NCBI GenBank assembly: GCA_900771085.1
Contig: CAAGMR010000016.1
Span: forward strand, 1 to 64,000
DNA: 64,000 bases
Source of the DNA: Clostridia bacterium
Lineage (GTDB): Bacteria; Bacillota; Clostridia; Oscillospirales; Acutalibacteraceae
Direction of reading: 5' to 3'
This document shows positions 52,150 through 61,257 of the stretch, in pieces (position 1 is the first letter of the stretch; each line of letters starts with the position of its first letter). Made by a program: the position numbers and the translations under genes. The notes beneath the pieces are model-generated. The model worked only from the letters and a program-made list of their open reading frames with translations. It was not told where the DNA came from and made no database searches.

Positions 52150-53217
52150 TTCTTCGGCGGCGAGCTTTGCTGCTGTATCGGCGGTTGCCAGCGCATCGAT
52201 AAGCTCATCGAGATTGCCGTTCATGATTGATTCTATCTTATAAAGTGTGAGGTTTATTCTGTGGTCTGATACTCGTCCCTGAGGGAAGTTATAAGTACGG
52301 ATACGTTCGGAGCGATCTCCTGTTCCGACCATTGCTTTTCGGGTTCCGGCAATTTCGGCATTGTGCTTTTCAAGTTCTGCCTCATAAAGTCTTGAGCGGA
52401 GAACCTGAAGGGCTTTGGCCTTGTTCTGGAACTGAGAGCGTTCATTCTGACACTCAACAACGGTATTTGTCGGAAGATGTGTAACACGGATTGCAGAAGA
52501 TGTCTTGTTTACCTTCTGACCGCCGGCGCCGCTGGAGCGGAATACGTCGATTTTTACTTCGGACATGTCAAGCTCGAAGTCAACATCCTCAGCTTCCGGC
52601 AGTACGGCAACCGTACAGGTGGATGTCTGGATGCGTCCCTGTGATTCGGTTTCCGGTACACGCTGAACGCGGTGAACACCGCTTTCGAACTTAAGACGGG
52701 AATATGCTCCGTCACCGGTGATTTCAACACTGACTTCCTTGTATCCGCCGAGTTCGGTTTCGTTCTCCGAAACCACCTCGGTTTTAAAACCGTGTGACTC
52801 CGCATACATGGTATACATTCGGAAAAGGGAACCGGCGAATAAAGCCGCTTCCTCGCCGCCGGCACCTGCTCTGATTTCAACGATAACGTTTTTGTCGTCG
52901 TTAGGGTCTCTTGGCAGGAGAAGGATTTTGAGTTCTTCGGCTGTACTCTCCATGGCCTCACCCGCAGCGCTGAGTTCTTCCTGAAGCATCTCTTCAAAAT
53001 CCGGGTCGAGACCGCCGGCATCGAGCAGCTCGCGAGCCTCGCGAGCGTCTGCATCTGCCTTTTTCCATTCACGGAACTTCTCAACGATAGGAGTTACATT
53101 TTTAAGCTCCTTCATGAGAGCGGTGTATTTGTCCATGTCGGAAACCACGGCAGGGTCTGCCAGCTCTTCGTTTATGGCATTGAATCTCTCTTCAACACCT
53201 TTAAGCTTATCAAACAT
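52147..53217 (-). CDS. prfA: Peptide chain release factor 1
   Basis: 356 residues, normal for RF1. GGQ in SSGAGGQKVNKTSSAIR and RVPETESQGRIQTSTCTVAV. Terminates at UAA/UAG. Follows the DUF951 gene by 3 bp (stop at 53221), so co-transcribed. The prmC methylase often beside prfA is not here. Confidence 0.96.
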   Translation of the reverse strand: MFDKLKGVEERFNAINEELADPAVVSDMDKYTALMKELKNVTPIVEKFREWKKADADAREARELLDAGGLDPDFEEMLQEELSAAGEAMESTAEELKILLLPRDPNDDKNVIVEIRAGAGGEEAALFAGSLFRMYTMYAESHGFKTEVVSENETELGGYKEVSVEITGDGAYSRLKFESGVHRVQRVPETESQGRIQTSTCTVAVLPEAEDVDFELDMSEVKIDVFRSSGAGGQKVNKTSSAIRVTHLPTNTVVECQNERSQFQNKAKALQVLRSRLYEAELEKHNAEIAGTRKAMVGTGDRSERIRTYNFPQGRVSDHRINLTLYKIESIMNGNLDELIDALATADTAAKLAAEE

Positions 53218-53220
53218 GAA

Positions 53221-53403
53221 TTAAACCTCTTCAATAACTGTTTTAATGGCCTTCTCGGCCTTCTTGCGAGGGAGCATTACTTCTCGTCCGCAGGAGGTGC
53301 ATTTCAGCTTGATATCCATGCCGACTCTGGTGATTTCAAAAACGTCGCAGCCGCAAGGATGCGGTTTTTTCATCTTAACTTTCTGATTAAGGTTAAGTTC
53401 CAT
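53221..53403 (-). CDS. DUF951 domain protein
   Basis: 60 residues. Short, cysteine-containing: KKPHPCGCDVFEITRVGMDIKLKCTSCGREVMLPR, two CxC/CxxC-type knuckles resembling a zinc-ribbon. ATG 53403 chosen with GAAAGGAGC. Function unknown; conserved upstream of prfA in several Firmicutes. Confidence 0.85.
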   Translation of the reverse strand: MELNLNQKVKMKKPHPCGCDVFEITRVGMDIKLKCTSCGREVMLPRKKAEKAIKTVIEEV

Positions 53404-53456
53404 ATAAAGCTCCTTTCTCATTTGCATAAAGTATAGCATAACAGTGCAAGATTTAG

Positions 53457-53462
53457 TATAAT
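53457..53462 (+). promoter_or_regulatory. -10 element for fhs
   Basis: TATAAT about 65 bases before the ATG; the -35 (TAGCAT) is poor. A GCGC/GCGC mini-hairpin lies in the leader. Confidence 0.4.
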
Positions 53463-53529
53463 CTTCTATAAGTATGTACCATACGGAATCAATTTATCTA
53501 GCGCGGTTGCGCAGAAAGTGAGCAAATTT

Positions 53530-55209
53530 ATGGGATACAAATCAGATATCGAAATTGCACAGGAAGCCACACCAAAACACATTGGCGAAATAGCTGCAAA
53601 GCTTGGCCTTTCTGAAGACAGCTTCGAATATTATGGAAAGTACAAGGCAAAGGTTGACTACAACCTTCTCAAGACACCTAAAAAGGGCGACAAGGCAAAG
53701 CTTGTACTTGTAACAGCCATCAACCCTACACCGGCCGGTGAAGGCAAGACAACTACAACCGTAGGTCTTGCAGATGGACTTTCTCAGATTGGAAAAAATG
53801 TTTGTATAGCTCTTAGAGAACCTTCTCTTGGACCTGTATTTGGAGTAAAGGGCGGCGCTGCCGGCGGCGGCTACGCTCAGGTAATCCCAATGGAAGATAT
53901 CAACCTTCATTTCACAGGTGACTTCCATGCCATCGGCGCAGCAAACAACCTTCTTGCTGCAATGATCGACAACCACATTTATCAGGGCAACGAATGCAAC
54001 ATCGACCCTAAACGCATCACATGGAGACGCTGCGTTGACATGAACGACAGACAGCTCAGAAACGTTGTCGACGGTCTTGGCAGACGCGTTGACGGTGTAA
54101 CACGTGAAGACGGATTCGACATCACAGTTGCTTCTGAAATCATGGCAACACTCTGTCTTGCTTCTTCAATCAAAGACTTAAAGGAACGTCTTTCAAGAAT
54201 CGTTGTAGGCTACAGCTACACAGGCGAGCCTGTAACAGCAGGCGAGATTGGCGCTGCAGGTGCAATGACAGCACTTCTTAAAGATGCCCTCAAGCCAAAC
54301 CTTGTTCAGACTCTTGAAGGAACACCTGCATTTGTTCACGGTGGACCTTTTGCAAACATTGCACACGGCTGTAACTCTGTTATGGCAACACGTATGGCAA
54401 TGCACCTCAGCGATTATACAATCACAGAGGCAGGCTTCGGCGCAGACCTTGGTGCTGAGAAGTTCCTCGACATCAAGTGCCGTCTTGCAGACCTCAAGCC
54501 TGATGCTGTAGTAATCGTTGCTACAATCCGTGCTCTCAAGTACAACGGCGGAGTTCCAAAGGCAGAGCTTGGAAGCGAAAACCTTGAAGCTCTTGAAAAG
54601 GGCCTTCCAAACCTTCTTAAGCACGTTGAAAACATCACACAGGTTTACGGCCTTCCTGCAGTTGTTGCAATCAACAAGTTTGTTGCCGACACAGATGCAG
54701 AAGTTAAGCTCGTAACAGACAAGTGTAATGAACTTGGCGTAAATGTATGTCTCTCAGAAGTATGGGAACACGGCGGAAAAGGCGGCGTAGAGCTTGCCAA
54801 GGAAGTTGTTGAACTCTGCGAAAACGCAGAAAACAACTTCACATTCTCATACGATGCAAATGACAGCATCAAAGATAAGATTAATGCCATCGCAACAAAG
54901 ATTTATGGCGCAGACGGTGTTAACTATACAACCCAGGCAGAAAAGGAAATTGCAGAGCTTACAAAGAACGGCTTTGACAAGATGCCAATCTGCATGGCTA
55001 AAACTCAGTATTCACTTTCCGACGACCAGACCAAACTTGGCCGTCCAACAGGCTTTACTATTACAGTTCGTAACCTCACCGTAAGTGCAGGTGCAGGCTT
55101 CGTTGTTGCCCTTACAGGTGACATCCTCAAGATGCCTGGTCTTCCAAAGGCTCCTGCAGCTCTTCGCATTGACTGCGATGACGACGGACGTATTACCGGT
55201 CTGTTCTAA
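53530..55209 (+). CDS. fhs: Formate-tetrahydrofolate ligase
   Basis: 559 residues. Start [16 protein letters not shown]-binding loop [49 protein letters not shown], and [10 protein letters not shown]. Activates formate onto THF for one-carbon metabolism. ATG 53530 chosen over GTG 53518 by length and SD position. DUF368 follows with 18 bp, so co-transcribed. Confidence 0.96.
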   Translation: MGYKSDIEIAQEATPKHIGEIAAKLGLSEDSFEYYGKYKAKVDYNLLKTPKKGDKAKLVLVTAINPTPAGEGKTTTTVGLADGLSQIGKNVCIALREPSLGPVFGVKGGAAGGGYAQVIPMEDINLHFTGDFHAIGAANNLLAAMIDNHIYQGNECNIDPKRITWRRCVDMNDRQLRNVVDGLGRRVDGVTREDGFDITVASEIMATLCLASSIKDLKERLSRIVVGYSYTGEPVTAGEIGAAGAMTALLKDALKPNLVQTLEGTPAFVHGGPFANIAHGCNSVMATRMAMHLSDYTITEAGFGADLGAEKFLDIKCRLADLKPDAVVIVATIRALKYNGGVPKAELGSENLEALEKGLPNLLKHVENITQVYGLPAVVAINKFVADTDAEVKLVTDKCNELGVNVCLSEVWEHGGKGGVELAKEVVELCENAENNFTFSYDANDSIKDKINAIATKIYGADGVNYTTQAEKEIAELTKNGFDKMPICMAKTQYSLSDDQTKLGRPTGFTITVRNLTVSAGAGFVVALTGDILKMPGLPKAPAALRIDCDDDGRITGLF

Positions 55210-55227
55210 AGAAAAGAGGTAATCACA

Positions 55228-56124
55228 ATGGGAAATGAAATAAAACAGAAGAGTGGGTTAGGAACCTTCCTGATTGATACTCTCAAAGGCTTTATCATTG
55301 GCGCAGCCAATGTAATTCCGGGCGCATCAGGCGGAACACTTGCTCTGGTAATAGGCATCTATGAAAAGCTGATCGGTGCACTTTCAAACATCGCATCTGA
55401 CTTAAAGAACAGCCTTAAGACCCTCGCACCGATTCTTCTCGGTGTGGCAATTGCATTCCTGACACTCAGCCACGTTATTACTTTCTGCCTCGAAAAATTC
55501 CTGTTTGCCACAATCATGCTTTTCTTCGGCGCAGTTCTTGGCGGCATGCCAATGCTCGCCGGCAAAGTAAAAGGCAAAAAGGTTAAGCCGGCATATATTG
55601 CTGTTGCCGTAGTTACATTTGCAGTAGTAATCGGACTCGTTTTCCTTGGCACAGGCGCAGATGTTGATATCTCAACCTTCAGCATCGGCAAGATCCTTCT
55701 CCTCTTTGTTGCAGGCGCTGTTGCCGCCGCAACAATGGTAATTCCGGGTGTTTCCGGTTCAGCTTTCCTCATGACAATCGGCCTTTATGAGCCGGTCATG
55801 AATCAGGTTAAGGCTCTCACTTCTTCAGACGGTGACAAGGGCCACGCAATCGTTGTTGTTCTCATAGTTGCTGTTGGTATCATTGCAGGTATAGTTGGTA
55901 TTGCTAAGCTTATCGATATGCTTCTCAAGAATTATGAGACCGGCACATACTGGGCAATAATCGGTTTTGTCCTTTCAAGTGCAATCGTTATTCTTCTCCA
56001 GAACTTCTTCCTTGGAGCAGGTGTTGCAGCAAACCTTTCAGGCACATCTGTTATCGAGTACATTGCAGGTGCAGTTCTTGCAGTTCTCGGCTTCCTCGGA
56101 GCATACAAACTTGGAGACAAATAA
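55228..56124 (+). CDS. DUF368 membrane protein, probable undecaprenyl-phosphate translocase (PopT-type)
   Basis: 298 residues with about eight membrane helices. The N-terminal GAANVIPGASGGTLALVIGIYE and internal MVIPGVSGSAFLMTIGLY carry the two conserved DUF368 loops. DUF368 proteins were reported to recycle C55-P carrier across the membrane. Its place after fhs is not obviously functional. Ends at a strong terminator. Confidence 0.88.
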   Translation: MGNEIKQKSGLGTFLIDTLKGFIIGAANVIPGASGGTLALVIGIYEKLIGALSNIASDLKNSLKTLAPILLGVAIAFLTLSHVITFCLEKFLFATIMLFFGAVLGGMPMLAGKVKGKKVKPAYIAVAVVTFAVVIGLVFLGTGADVDISTFSIGKILLLFVAGAVAAATMVIPGVSGSAFLMTIGLYEPVMNQVKALTSSDGDKGHAIVVVLIVAVGIIAGIVGIAKLIDMLLKNYETGTYWAIIGFVLSSAIVILLQNFFLGAGVAANLSGTSVIEYIAGAVLAVLGFLGAYKLGDK

Positions 56125-56136
56125 AAATCAATCAGA

Positions 56137-56166
56137 AAAGCCACCCGAAAGGGTGGCTTTTTTTAA
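56137..56166 (+). terminator. Intrinsic terminator
   Basis: AAAGCCACCC/GGGTGGCTTT stem with GAAA loop and T-run. Confidence 0.9.
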
Positions 56167-56206
56167 CCCCCTACGGGGCTTATACGCCTTCGATAATTGT
56201 TGTAAA

Positions 56207-56234
56207 TTGGATAATGGTTTGTTCATTATATAAA
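56207..56234 (+). promoter_or_regulatory. Promoter of the Opp/Nik-type operon
   Basis: TTGGAT, 16-bp spacer, TATAAA; about 15 bases before the ATG SD GAAGGGAG. Confidence 0.45.
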
Positions 56235-56250
56235 AAGAAGGGAGATTTTT

Positions 56251-57849
56251 ATGAAAAGAACCAAAAGAATAATTGCTGTTCTTGTTGCTCTTGTTATGGC
56301 ACTCACTTTATTCGGATGCTCAAAGAATAGTGCTCAGACAAGAGATGACAGAAAAGCAGGGAATCAGCTTATCGCTGCTATCGGAGAAGAACCGGAAGGT
56401 GGATTTGACTCCGTAACAGGCGGTCACGGTTCAATTACAAAGCTTATTTTCTCAACACTCTTCAAGAGAGACAAGGCTCTCGGTTGGGAAGGCGATCTTG
56501 CTACAGGATACACTGTATCTGACGACAGACTTACATGGACAGTTACACTCAGAGATGATGCCAAGTTCACAGATGGCACACCTGTAACTGCAAAAGATGT
56601 AGCTTTCACTTATAATCAGGCAAAAGAGTCAGGCACAGACATCGACCTCACTATCATTGACAGCGTAGAAGCTGTAAATGATACAACAGTCGCTTTCCAC
56701 CTGACAAGAGTTTATTCACCATTTATTGAAAGAATGGCTTATCTCGGAATTGTTCCTGAACATGCTTACGACAAGAACTTTAAGGACGAGCCTATTGGTT
56801 CTGGTCCATTTAAACTTGTTCAGTGGGATAAGGGACAGCAGGTTATCTTTGAAAGAAATGATGACTACTATGGTGAAAAGGCAAAGCTTGAACAGATTAC
56901 AATCGCTTTCCTTGACACAGACGCTGCTGTTGCAGCTGTTGAAAAGGGTGAAGTTGATATTGCACAGATCAACGGTACTCTTGCAAGCAAGAAGGTTGAA
57001 GGCGCATCAATTATCGACATTCCAAGTATCGAATGCTATGGCGTATGCTTCCCAATGATTCCTAACACCGGCGAACTTGCAGGTGACGGCGCACCAATGG
57101 GTAACAACGTAACATCTGACCTTGCAATCAGACAGGCTATGAACGTAGCAATTGACAGACAGAAGATCGTTGACAGTGTTCTTGGCGGTTACGGCACAGT
57201 TTCAACAACAGGTCTTGAAAAGATGCCATGGCTCAACCAGGACACAGTAATGGCTCCAACAGATTATGCCAATACTGAAGCAGCAAAGCAGATCCTTGCA
57301 AATGCAGGCTGGTTTGATACCGACGGAGACGGAATTGTAGAGAAAAACGGCGAAAAAGCAGAATTCAAGCTTCTTTATACTGCCGGCAACTACAGACAGG
57401 AAATGGCTCTCGAATTCGTAAATGTTGCTTCTGAAATCGGAATCAAAGTTGACCTTGAACTTAAGACATGGGATACAATTCTTGATGAAATCCATACATG
57501 TGCTGTAATGTACGGCTTCGGTTCAGGTGACCCATCAGAACTTTATAACCTTTACTATGGTGGAATTGCCGGTGGAGAGGTTGCATGGGACAACTCAGGC
57601 GTTTATTCAAACCCTGAAGGCGACGCATGCATAGATGCTGCTCTCGCAGCAACAGACGAAAATGAAGCTATTGCATACTGGAAGCAGCTTCAGACTTACG
57701 CTTCTGCAAAGGGCGATGCTCCTTATTGCTGGCTTGCAAATGCAAACCATGTTTATCTTGCTGCTGACGGCTTCAGCTTCGGCACACCGGTTGTTCAGCC
57801 ACACGGCGGAAGAATTTTTGATAACATTGTTGAATGGAGCTGGACCTAA
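56251..57849 (+). CDS. ABC substrate-binding lipoprotein of the Opp/Nik (SBP_bac_5) family
   Basis: 532 residues: lipoprotein signal with LFGC (Cys23); SBP_bac_5 landmarks DLATGYTVSDDRLTWTVTLRDDAKFTDGTPVTAKDVAFTYN, PIGSGPFKL and YAND-type C-terminal region with PHGGRIFDN. Captures an oligopeptide, nickel chelate or similar for the following permeases. The GGHGS near residue 57 and QPHGG near the end are His-rich, fitting but not proving a nickel role. First gene of a five-gene operon. Confidence 0.9.
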   Translation: MKRTKRIIAVLVALVMALTLFGCSKNSAQTRDDRKAGNQLIAAIGEEPEGGFDSVTGGHGSITKLIFSTLFKRDKALGWEGDLATGYTVSDDRLTWTVTLRDDAKFTDGTPVTAKDVAFTYNQAKESGTDIDLTIIDSVEAVNDTTVAFHLTRVYSPFIERMAYLGIVPEHAYDKNFKDEPIGSGPFKLVQWDKGQQVIFERNDDYYGEKAKLEQITIAFLDTDAAVAAVEKGEVDIAQINGTLASKKVEGASIIDIPSIECYGVCFPMIPNTGELAGDGAPMGNNVTSDLAIRQAMNVAIDRQKIVDSVLGGYGTVSTTGLEKMPWLNQDTVMAPTDYANTEAAKQILANAGWFDTDGDGIVEKNGEKAEFKLLYTAGNYRQEMALEFVNVASEIGIKVDLELKTWDTILDEIHTCAVMYGFGSGDPSELYNLYYGGIAGGEVAWDNSGVYSNPEGDACIDAALAATDENEAIAYWKQLQTYASAKGDAPYCWLANANHVYLAADGFSFGTPVVQPHGGRIFDNIVEWSWT

Positions 57850-57852
57850 GAA

Positions 57853-58848
57853 ATGAACATAAATGGTAACACTGCCAGATATGCGGGTAAAAAATTTATC
57901 CGTTTAGCAGTTTTATTTGTTGCCGTTATGATTTTGACTTTTCTTTTAATGGAAGCTTCTCCAATTGATCCGGTTACAGCATATGTCGGTGCCGACACAA
58001 AAGTTGGCGCTGAACAGCGCGCATTAATTGCAGAAAAGTGGGGGCTCAATGAGCCCCCACTTCAGCGATTTATGTCGTGGTTTAAAAATATGCTCCATGG
58101 CGATTGGGGACAGTCAATTGTCTTCAGACGTCCGGTTATGGAAGTCATAGGACAGAAGTTTAAATCTTCTCTGGCTCTTATGCTCGCTGCCTGGGTATTA
58201 TCCGGTGTATTTGGTTTTACACTTGGTATTCTCTCAGGCACAAATGAAGGTAAGCTTATTGACAGACTCATAAAAGGATATTGTCATATCTTAATAGCAA
58301 CCCCAACCTTCTGGCTTGGAATTGTTTTTGTAATAGTTTTCTGTGTCAGACTGGGATGGTTCCCGGTTGGCTTAAGTGTTCCTATCGGAACTCTGGCTTC
58401 GCAGGTCAGTCTCGCAGATAAAATATCGCATATGATCCTTCCGGCCATTACACTTGCATTTATTAATGTTGCAAGCCTTTGTCTTCACACAAGAGAGAAG
58501 ACAATAGAAATACTTAATTCAGACTATGTTTTATTTGCCATAGCCCGTGGCGAATCAAAGTCCGAAATCATTAGGAAACACCTTATAAGAAACGTGTCTT
58601 TACCATCAATTACAGTTCAGTTCCTGTCTTTCAGTGAACTGTTTGGCGGAGCAGTTTTCGTTGAACAGGTTTTCTCATATCCCGGACTCGGCAACGCCGC
58701 AGTGCTTGCCGGACTTAGAGGCGACATGCCTCTGCTTATGGGAATAACCCTTATAAGTGTACTCTTTGTATTTACGGGTAACCTGATTGCAGACCTCCTT
58801 TACTTTGCAATTGACCCTAGAATAAGGGAAGGGGGATCTCTGGAATGA
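57853..58848 (+). CDS. ABC permease (NikB/DppB-type)
   Basis: 331 residues with six membrane helices; VTAYVGADTKVGAEQR then WGLNEP, and the EAA loop (EKTIEILNSDYVLFAIARGES) including ARGES. TTG-free ATG start 3 bp after the binding-protein stop. Overlaps the next gene by 4 bp. Confidence 0.93.
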   Translation: MNINGNTARYAGKKFIRLAVLFVAVMILTFLLMEASPIDPVTAYVGADTKVGAEQRALIAEKWGLNEPPLQRFMSWFKNMLHGDWGQSIVFRRPVMEVIGQKFKSSLALMLAAWVLSGVFGFTLGILSGTNEGKLIDRLIKGYCHILIATPTFWLGIVFVIVFCVRLGWFPVGLSVPIGTLASQVSLADKISHMILPAITLAFINVASLCLHTREKTIEILNSDYVLFAIARGESKSEIIRKHLIRNVSLPSITVQFLSFSELFGGAVFVEQVFSYPGLGNAAVLAGLRGDMPLLMGITLISVLFVFTGNLIADLLYFAIDPRIREGGSLE

Positions 58849-59675
58849 ACTTAAAACTTGGCACAAGAGAAAAAGCGATTATTACCGCTTCTTTTTTCAC
58901 ATTGGTCGTTGTAGCCATTGTAGTGGCAGGAACTCTTATTCCTGACAGTGCGTTACTGGTTGACCTTTCTAATGCCAATCTTGCCCCATCTCTTGAGCAC
59001 CCGTTTGGAACGGACTGGGTAGGCAGAGACATGCTGCTTCGTACACTCAAAGGATTACGTCTCAGCATATGGACAGGTATGATCTGTTCCCTTACCAGCA
59101 GTGCCATTGCAGTGGTTTTAGGCATTCTCGGTCCTATTCTTGGCGGCTGGTTTGATGAAGCCGTTTCATGGCTTGTTGACCTTGTAATGTCTATACCTCA
59201 CACAATTCTTGTAATTCTGATATCCATTGCCTGCGGCGGTGGCTTCAAGGGCGTGGTAATCGGTGTGGCTGCAACTCACTGGACTTCCCTTACACGTGTC
59301 ATTCGTGCTGAAGTTTTGCAGACCATGGAATCCGAATACGTTAAGAGTGCAAAAAGATTTGGAAAAAGCAGATTGTATATCTGTGCTCAGCATTTATTCC
59401 CGCATATTATTCCTCAGTTGGTAGTAGGTACTATTCTTGTATTCCCGCACGCAATTATCCATGAGGCATCCATAACCTTCCTGGGCTTTGGACTTCCACC
59501 TCATGAGCCGGCAATAGGTGTAATACTTTCAGAATCAATGAAATATCTCACAGCAGGACGCTGGTGGCTTGGTCTCTTCTCAGGAGCCACTCTCGTTCTG
59601 GTTTCTCTGGCTGTTTCGGCTGTTGGCAATAATCTTAAACGTATTATTGATCCTTCTGCCGCTTATAAGATGTAA
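58845..59675 (+). CDS. ABC permease (NikC/DppC-type)
   Basis: 276 residues with six helices; HPFGTDWVGRDMLLRTLKG and EAA-loop AEVLQTMESEYVKSAKRFG. Overlaps the NikB-type gene (ATGA). Codes for the second transmembrane half of the importer. Confidence 0.93.
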   Translation: MNLKLGTREKAIITASFFTLVVVAIVVAGTLIPDSALLVDLSNANLAPSLEHPFGTDWVGRDMLLRTLKGLRLSIWTGMICSLTSSAIAVVLGILGPILGGWFDEAVSWLVDLVMSIPHTILVILISIACGGGFKGVVIGVAATHWTSLTRVIRAEVLQTMESEYVKSAKRFGKSRLYICAQHLFPHIIPQLVVGTILVFPHAIIHEASITFLGFGLPPHEPAIGVILSESMKYLTAGRWWLGLFSGATLVLVSLAVSAVGNNLKRIIDPSAAYKM

Positions 59676-59688
59676 GGGAGGTAGAAAG

Positions 59689-60630
59689 ATGGAAAACACT
59701 CCTTTATTCAGCGTTAAAAACTTTGGCGTTTCTTTTTCTCAGTATAAGCGCGGAACCGAAAAGACAGAACTCAAAGTAATTACAAATCTGGACATCGACC
59801 TGTATGAAGGCAAGATCCTTGCTGTCGTAGGATCTTCGGGATCCGGCAAGAGCCTGCTGGCTCATGCCATTATGGGAATTCTTCCATATAACGCCAATGT
59901 TACAGGCGAGATGACATTTATGGGAAAGAAACTCGAATCCGCAGATATCGAGAATCTGAGAGGTACGACAATCTCTCTTATTCCTCAGTCAGTAAACTTC
60001 CTGGACCCTCTTTTAAAGGTGGGCGCACAGGTTGCCACTTCTATTAGAACCGGTGATGACGAGGAAAAGAAGAAAGCCGTAGAAGAGGTATTTGAAAGAT
60101 ACGGACTCGCCAAAGAAGTCTATAACTATTATCCTCATCAGCTTTCAGGCGGTATGGCACGTCGAGTTCTTCTTGCCACGGCTACTTTGGCAAAAAGTAA
60201 AATTGTGATTGCCGACGAGCCGACACCCGGTCTTGATGAAGCTTCTTTAAATGAAGTACTTATTGACTTTAAGAGACTTACCCAGTCAGGCTGCGCCGTG
60301 CTGATGATCACACATGATATCAATGCGGCCAAAAGAATAGCTGACGATATTGCTTTCTTCTATGCAGGAAGCACACTTGAAACAGCTCCGGCAGATGAGG
60401 TTACAGGCGACGGCAGCAAACTGCGTCACCCTTATTCAAAAGCACTGGTCAGGGCTATGCCGGACAACGAGTTTGTACCTCTGGACGGTTTCCAGCCAAT
60501 GCCGGGCGAACTGTCGGAAGGTTGTGTCTTTGCCGAGCGATGCCCGCAATGCTGCGATGAGTGCATGAAAAAGGCGCCTGAGCTTCAGGAACTTAGAGGC
60601 GGAAAGGTAAGGTGTTTCTATGCTACTTAA
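59689..60630 (+). CDS. ABC ATPase (NikD/DppD-type)
   Basis: 313 residues. Walker A GSSGSGKSLLA, Q-loop IPQSVNF, signature LSGGMARRVLLATA, Walker B IVIADEPTPGLD, switch His in ITHDINA. The end CVFAERCPQCCDECMKKAPEL has the four-Cys motif seen in Opp/Dpp ATPases. ATG with GGGAGG SD, 13 bp after the permease. Confidence 0.93.
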   Translation: MENTPLFSVKNFGVSFSQYKRGTEKTELKVITNLDIDLYEGKILAVVGSSGSGKSLLAHAIMGILPYNANVTGEMTFMGKKLESADIENLRGTTISLIPQSVNFLDPLLKVGAQVATSIRTGDDEEKKKAVEEVFERYGLAKEVYNYYPHQLSGGMARRVLLATATLAKSKIVIADEPTPGLDEASLNEVLIDFKRLTQSGCAVLMITHDINAAKRIADDIAFFYAGSTLETAPADEVTGDGSKLRHPYSKALVRAMPDNEFVPLDGFQPMPGELSEGCVFAERCPQCCDECMKKAPELQELRGGKVRCFYAT

Positions 60631-61222
60631 AGCAGAAAATGTATCATTTTCATATGCCGGAGGCGCGCAGATTCTGCAGAATGTGAATTTTAGCGTAGAG
60701 ACCGGAGAGGTCGTAGGTCTTACCGCTCCTTCCGGATACGGAAAATCAACACTCGGAAAAATCCTGGCAGGTTATCTGAAACCTTCAGACGGCTCGGTAA
60801 CAATAGACGGCAAACCATTGCCGGCTAAAGGATTCTGTCCTGTTCAGCTAATCTTTCAGCATCCGGAAAAGGCAGTTAATCCAAAGTGGAAGATGAAAAA
60901 AGTGTTAAACGAGGCATGGAATCCTCCCGAGGAAATGATTGCGAAAATGGGTATCAGAGATGAATGGATGAACAGATGGCCATCTGAACTGTCCGGTGGA
61001 GAATTGCAGCGATTCTGCGTTCTTCGCGCATTGTCTCCGGATACAAAATTCCTGATATGCGATGAAATGTCGACAATGCTTGACGTTATAACCCAGGCCC
61101 AGATCTGGAATGTTGTTCTTGATTACGCAAAAGAAAATAACGTAGGAATTGTTGTCGTAAGTCACGAAAAATCTCTTGTTGATAAGATATGCACAAGAGT
61201 AGTTCATCTTGATAATCAATAA
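60620..61222 (+). CDS. Short ABC ATPase (NikE/DppF-type)
   Basis: 200 residues, shorter than the usual ~250-330 of NikE/OppF because the C-terminal Cys-rich tail is missing. Walker A GYGKSTLGK, Q-loop LIFQHPEKAV, signature LSGGELQRFCVLRAL, Walker B FLICDEMSTMLD, switch His VVSHEKS. Overlaps the previous ATPase gene by 11 bp. No extra TM. Completes the nikABCDE-like order. Confidence 0.9.
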   Translation: MLLKAENVSFSYAGGAQILQNVNFSVETGEVVGLTAPSGYGKSTLGKILAGYLKPSDGSVTIDGKPLPAKGFCPVQLIFQHPEKAVNPKWKMKKVLNEAWNPPEEMIAKMGIRDEWMNRWPSELSGGELQRFCVLRALSPDTKFLICDEMSTMLDVITQAQIWNVVLDYAKENNVGIVVVSHEKSLVDKICTRVVHLDNQ

Positions 61223-61223
61223 A

Positions 61224-61251
61224 AAAAGCCACCCTTTCGGGTGGCTTTTCT
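61224..61251. terminator. Bidirectional terminator
   Basis: AAAAGCCACCC/GGGTGGCTTTT stem with a TTTC loop; the same stem as at 52121 and 56137. Confidence 0.9.
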
Positions 61252-61257
61252 TTTTTC

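Noticed and set aside
56251..61222. Naming the five-gene importer nikABCDE
   Set aside because: Gene order agrees, but the sequence does not separate nickel from peptide transporters; left unnamed.
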